Assembly: GCA_942492115.1 (NCBI GenBank)
Contig: CALODL010000025.1
Location: 1-9,316, forward strand
Length of the DNA stretch: 9,316 bases
Direction of reading: 5' to 3'
Source of the DNA: CALODL01 sp942492115
GTDB taxonomy: Bacteria > Planctomycetota > Phycisphaerae > UBA1845 > CAIVHJ01
Under the pieces are notes generated by a model. It was not told the DNA's origin. It made no database searches and saw only the letters and a program-made list of their open reading frames with translations. This document shows, one piece after another, positions 6,893 to 9,316 of the stretch. Position 1 is the stretch's first letter, and each line of letters starts with the position of its first letter. A program made the translations under genes and the position numbers.

Positions 6893-9316
<2,424 letters not shown>

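Overview
The window is GC-rich bacterial DNA. It holds parts of three genes for secreted, modular, cysteine-rich proteins. The style points to a planctomycete, probably a Phycisphaerae-like lineage from an environmental assembly: very long exported proteins, Cys-rich GACC and DCNxNGIPDEC motifs, degenerate dockerin-like repeats, and PPC-like beta-sandwiches. This placement comes from recalled protein style, not from a marker gene. No RNA gene, CRISPR array, transposase or integrase was seen.

Layout: (1) Positions 1-409, minus strand: the 5' end of a gene that leaves the window. It encodes a cohesin-like beta-sandwich and is broken by at least two 1-base frameshifts. (2) Positions 517-5221, minus strand: one gene of about 1567 codons, split by a 1-base frameshift near 3997. 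Its product has a signal peptide, two copies of a CWWG-containing domain separated by a PPC-like sandwich, two GACC Cys-rich units, a proprotein-convertase P-domain, two dockerin-like repeats and a C-terminal cohesin-like domain. (3) Positions 5222-5732: a divergent intergenic region with weak candidate promoters and a ribosome binding site at each end. (4) Positions 5733-9316, plus strand: one gene of at least 1195 codons, also split by a 1-base frameshift (near 6888) and open at the window end. Its product has a signal peptide, a large N-terminal planctomycete-type module, a DCNxNG linker, a PQQ-type glucose/sorbosone dehydrogenase-like propeller, a Myxococcus-type Cys-rich repeat and a PPC-like domain.

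The two large genes are divergent and share the 511-bp spacer. The two minus-strand genes lie head to tail with about 107 bp between them and may be co-transcribed, although a hairpin follows the first. All three products look exported. The P-domain, dockerin-like, cohesin-like and PPC-like modules suggest cell-surface or extracellular assembly, and the propeller suggests oxidation of a sugar or aldose outside the cytoplasm. No functional link between the genes is proven by the sequence.

The main caution is four apparent single-base frameshifts in 9.3 kb, each inside otherwise well-kept protein sequence. Base-level assembly error is the simplest explanation. Real gene decay or phase variation cannot be excluded from the sequence alone.
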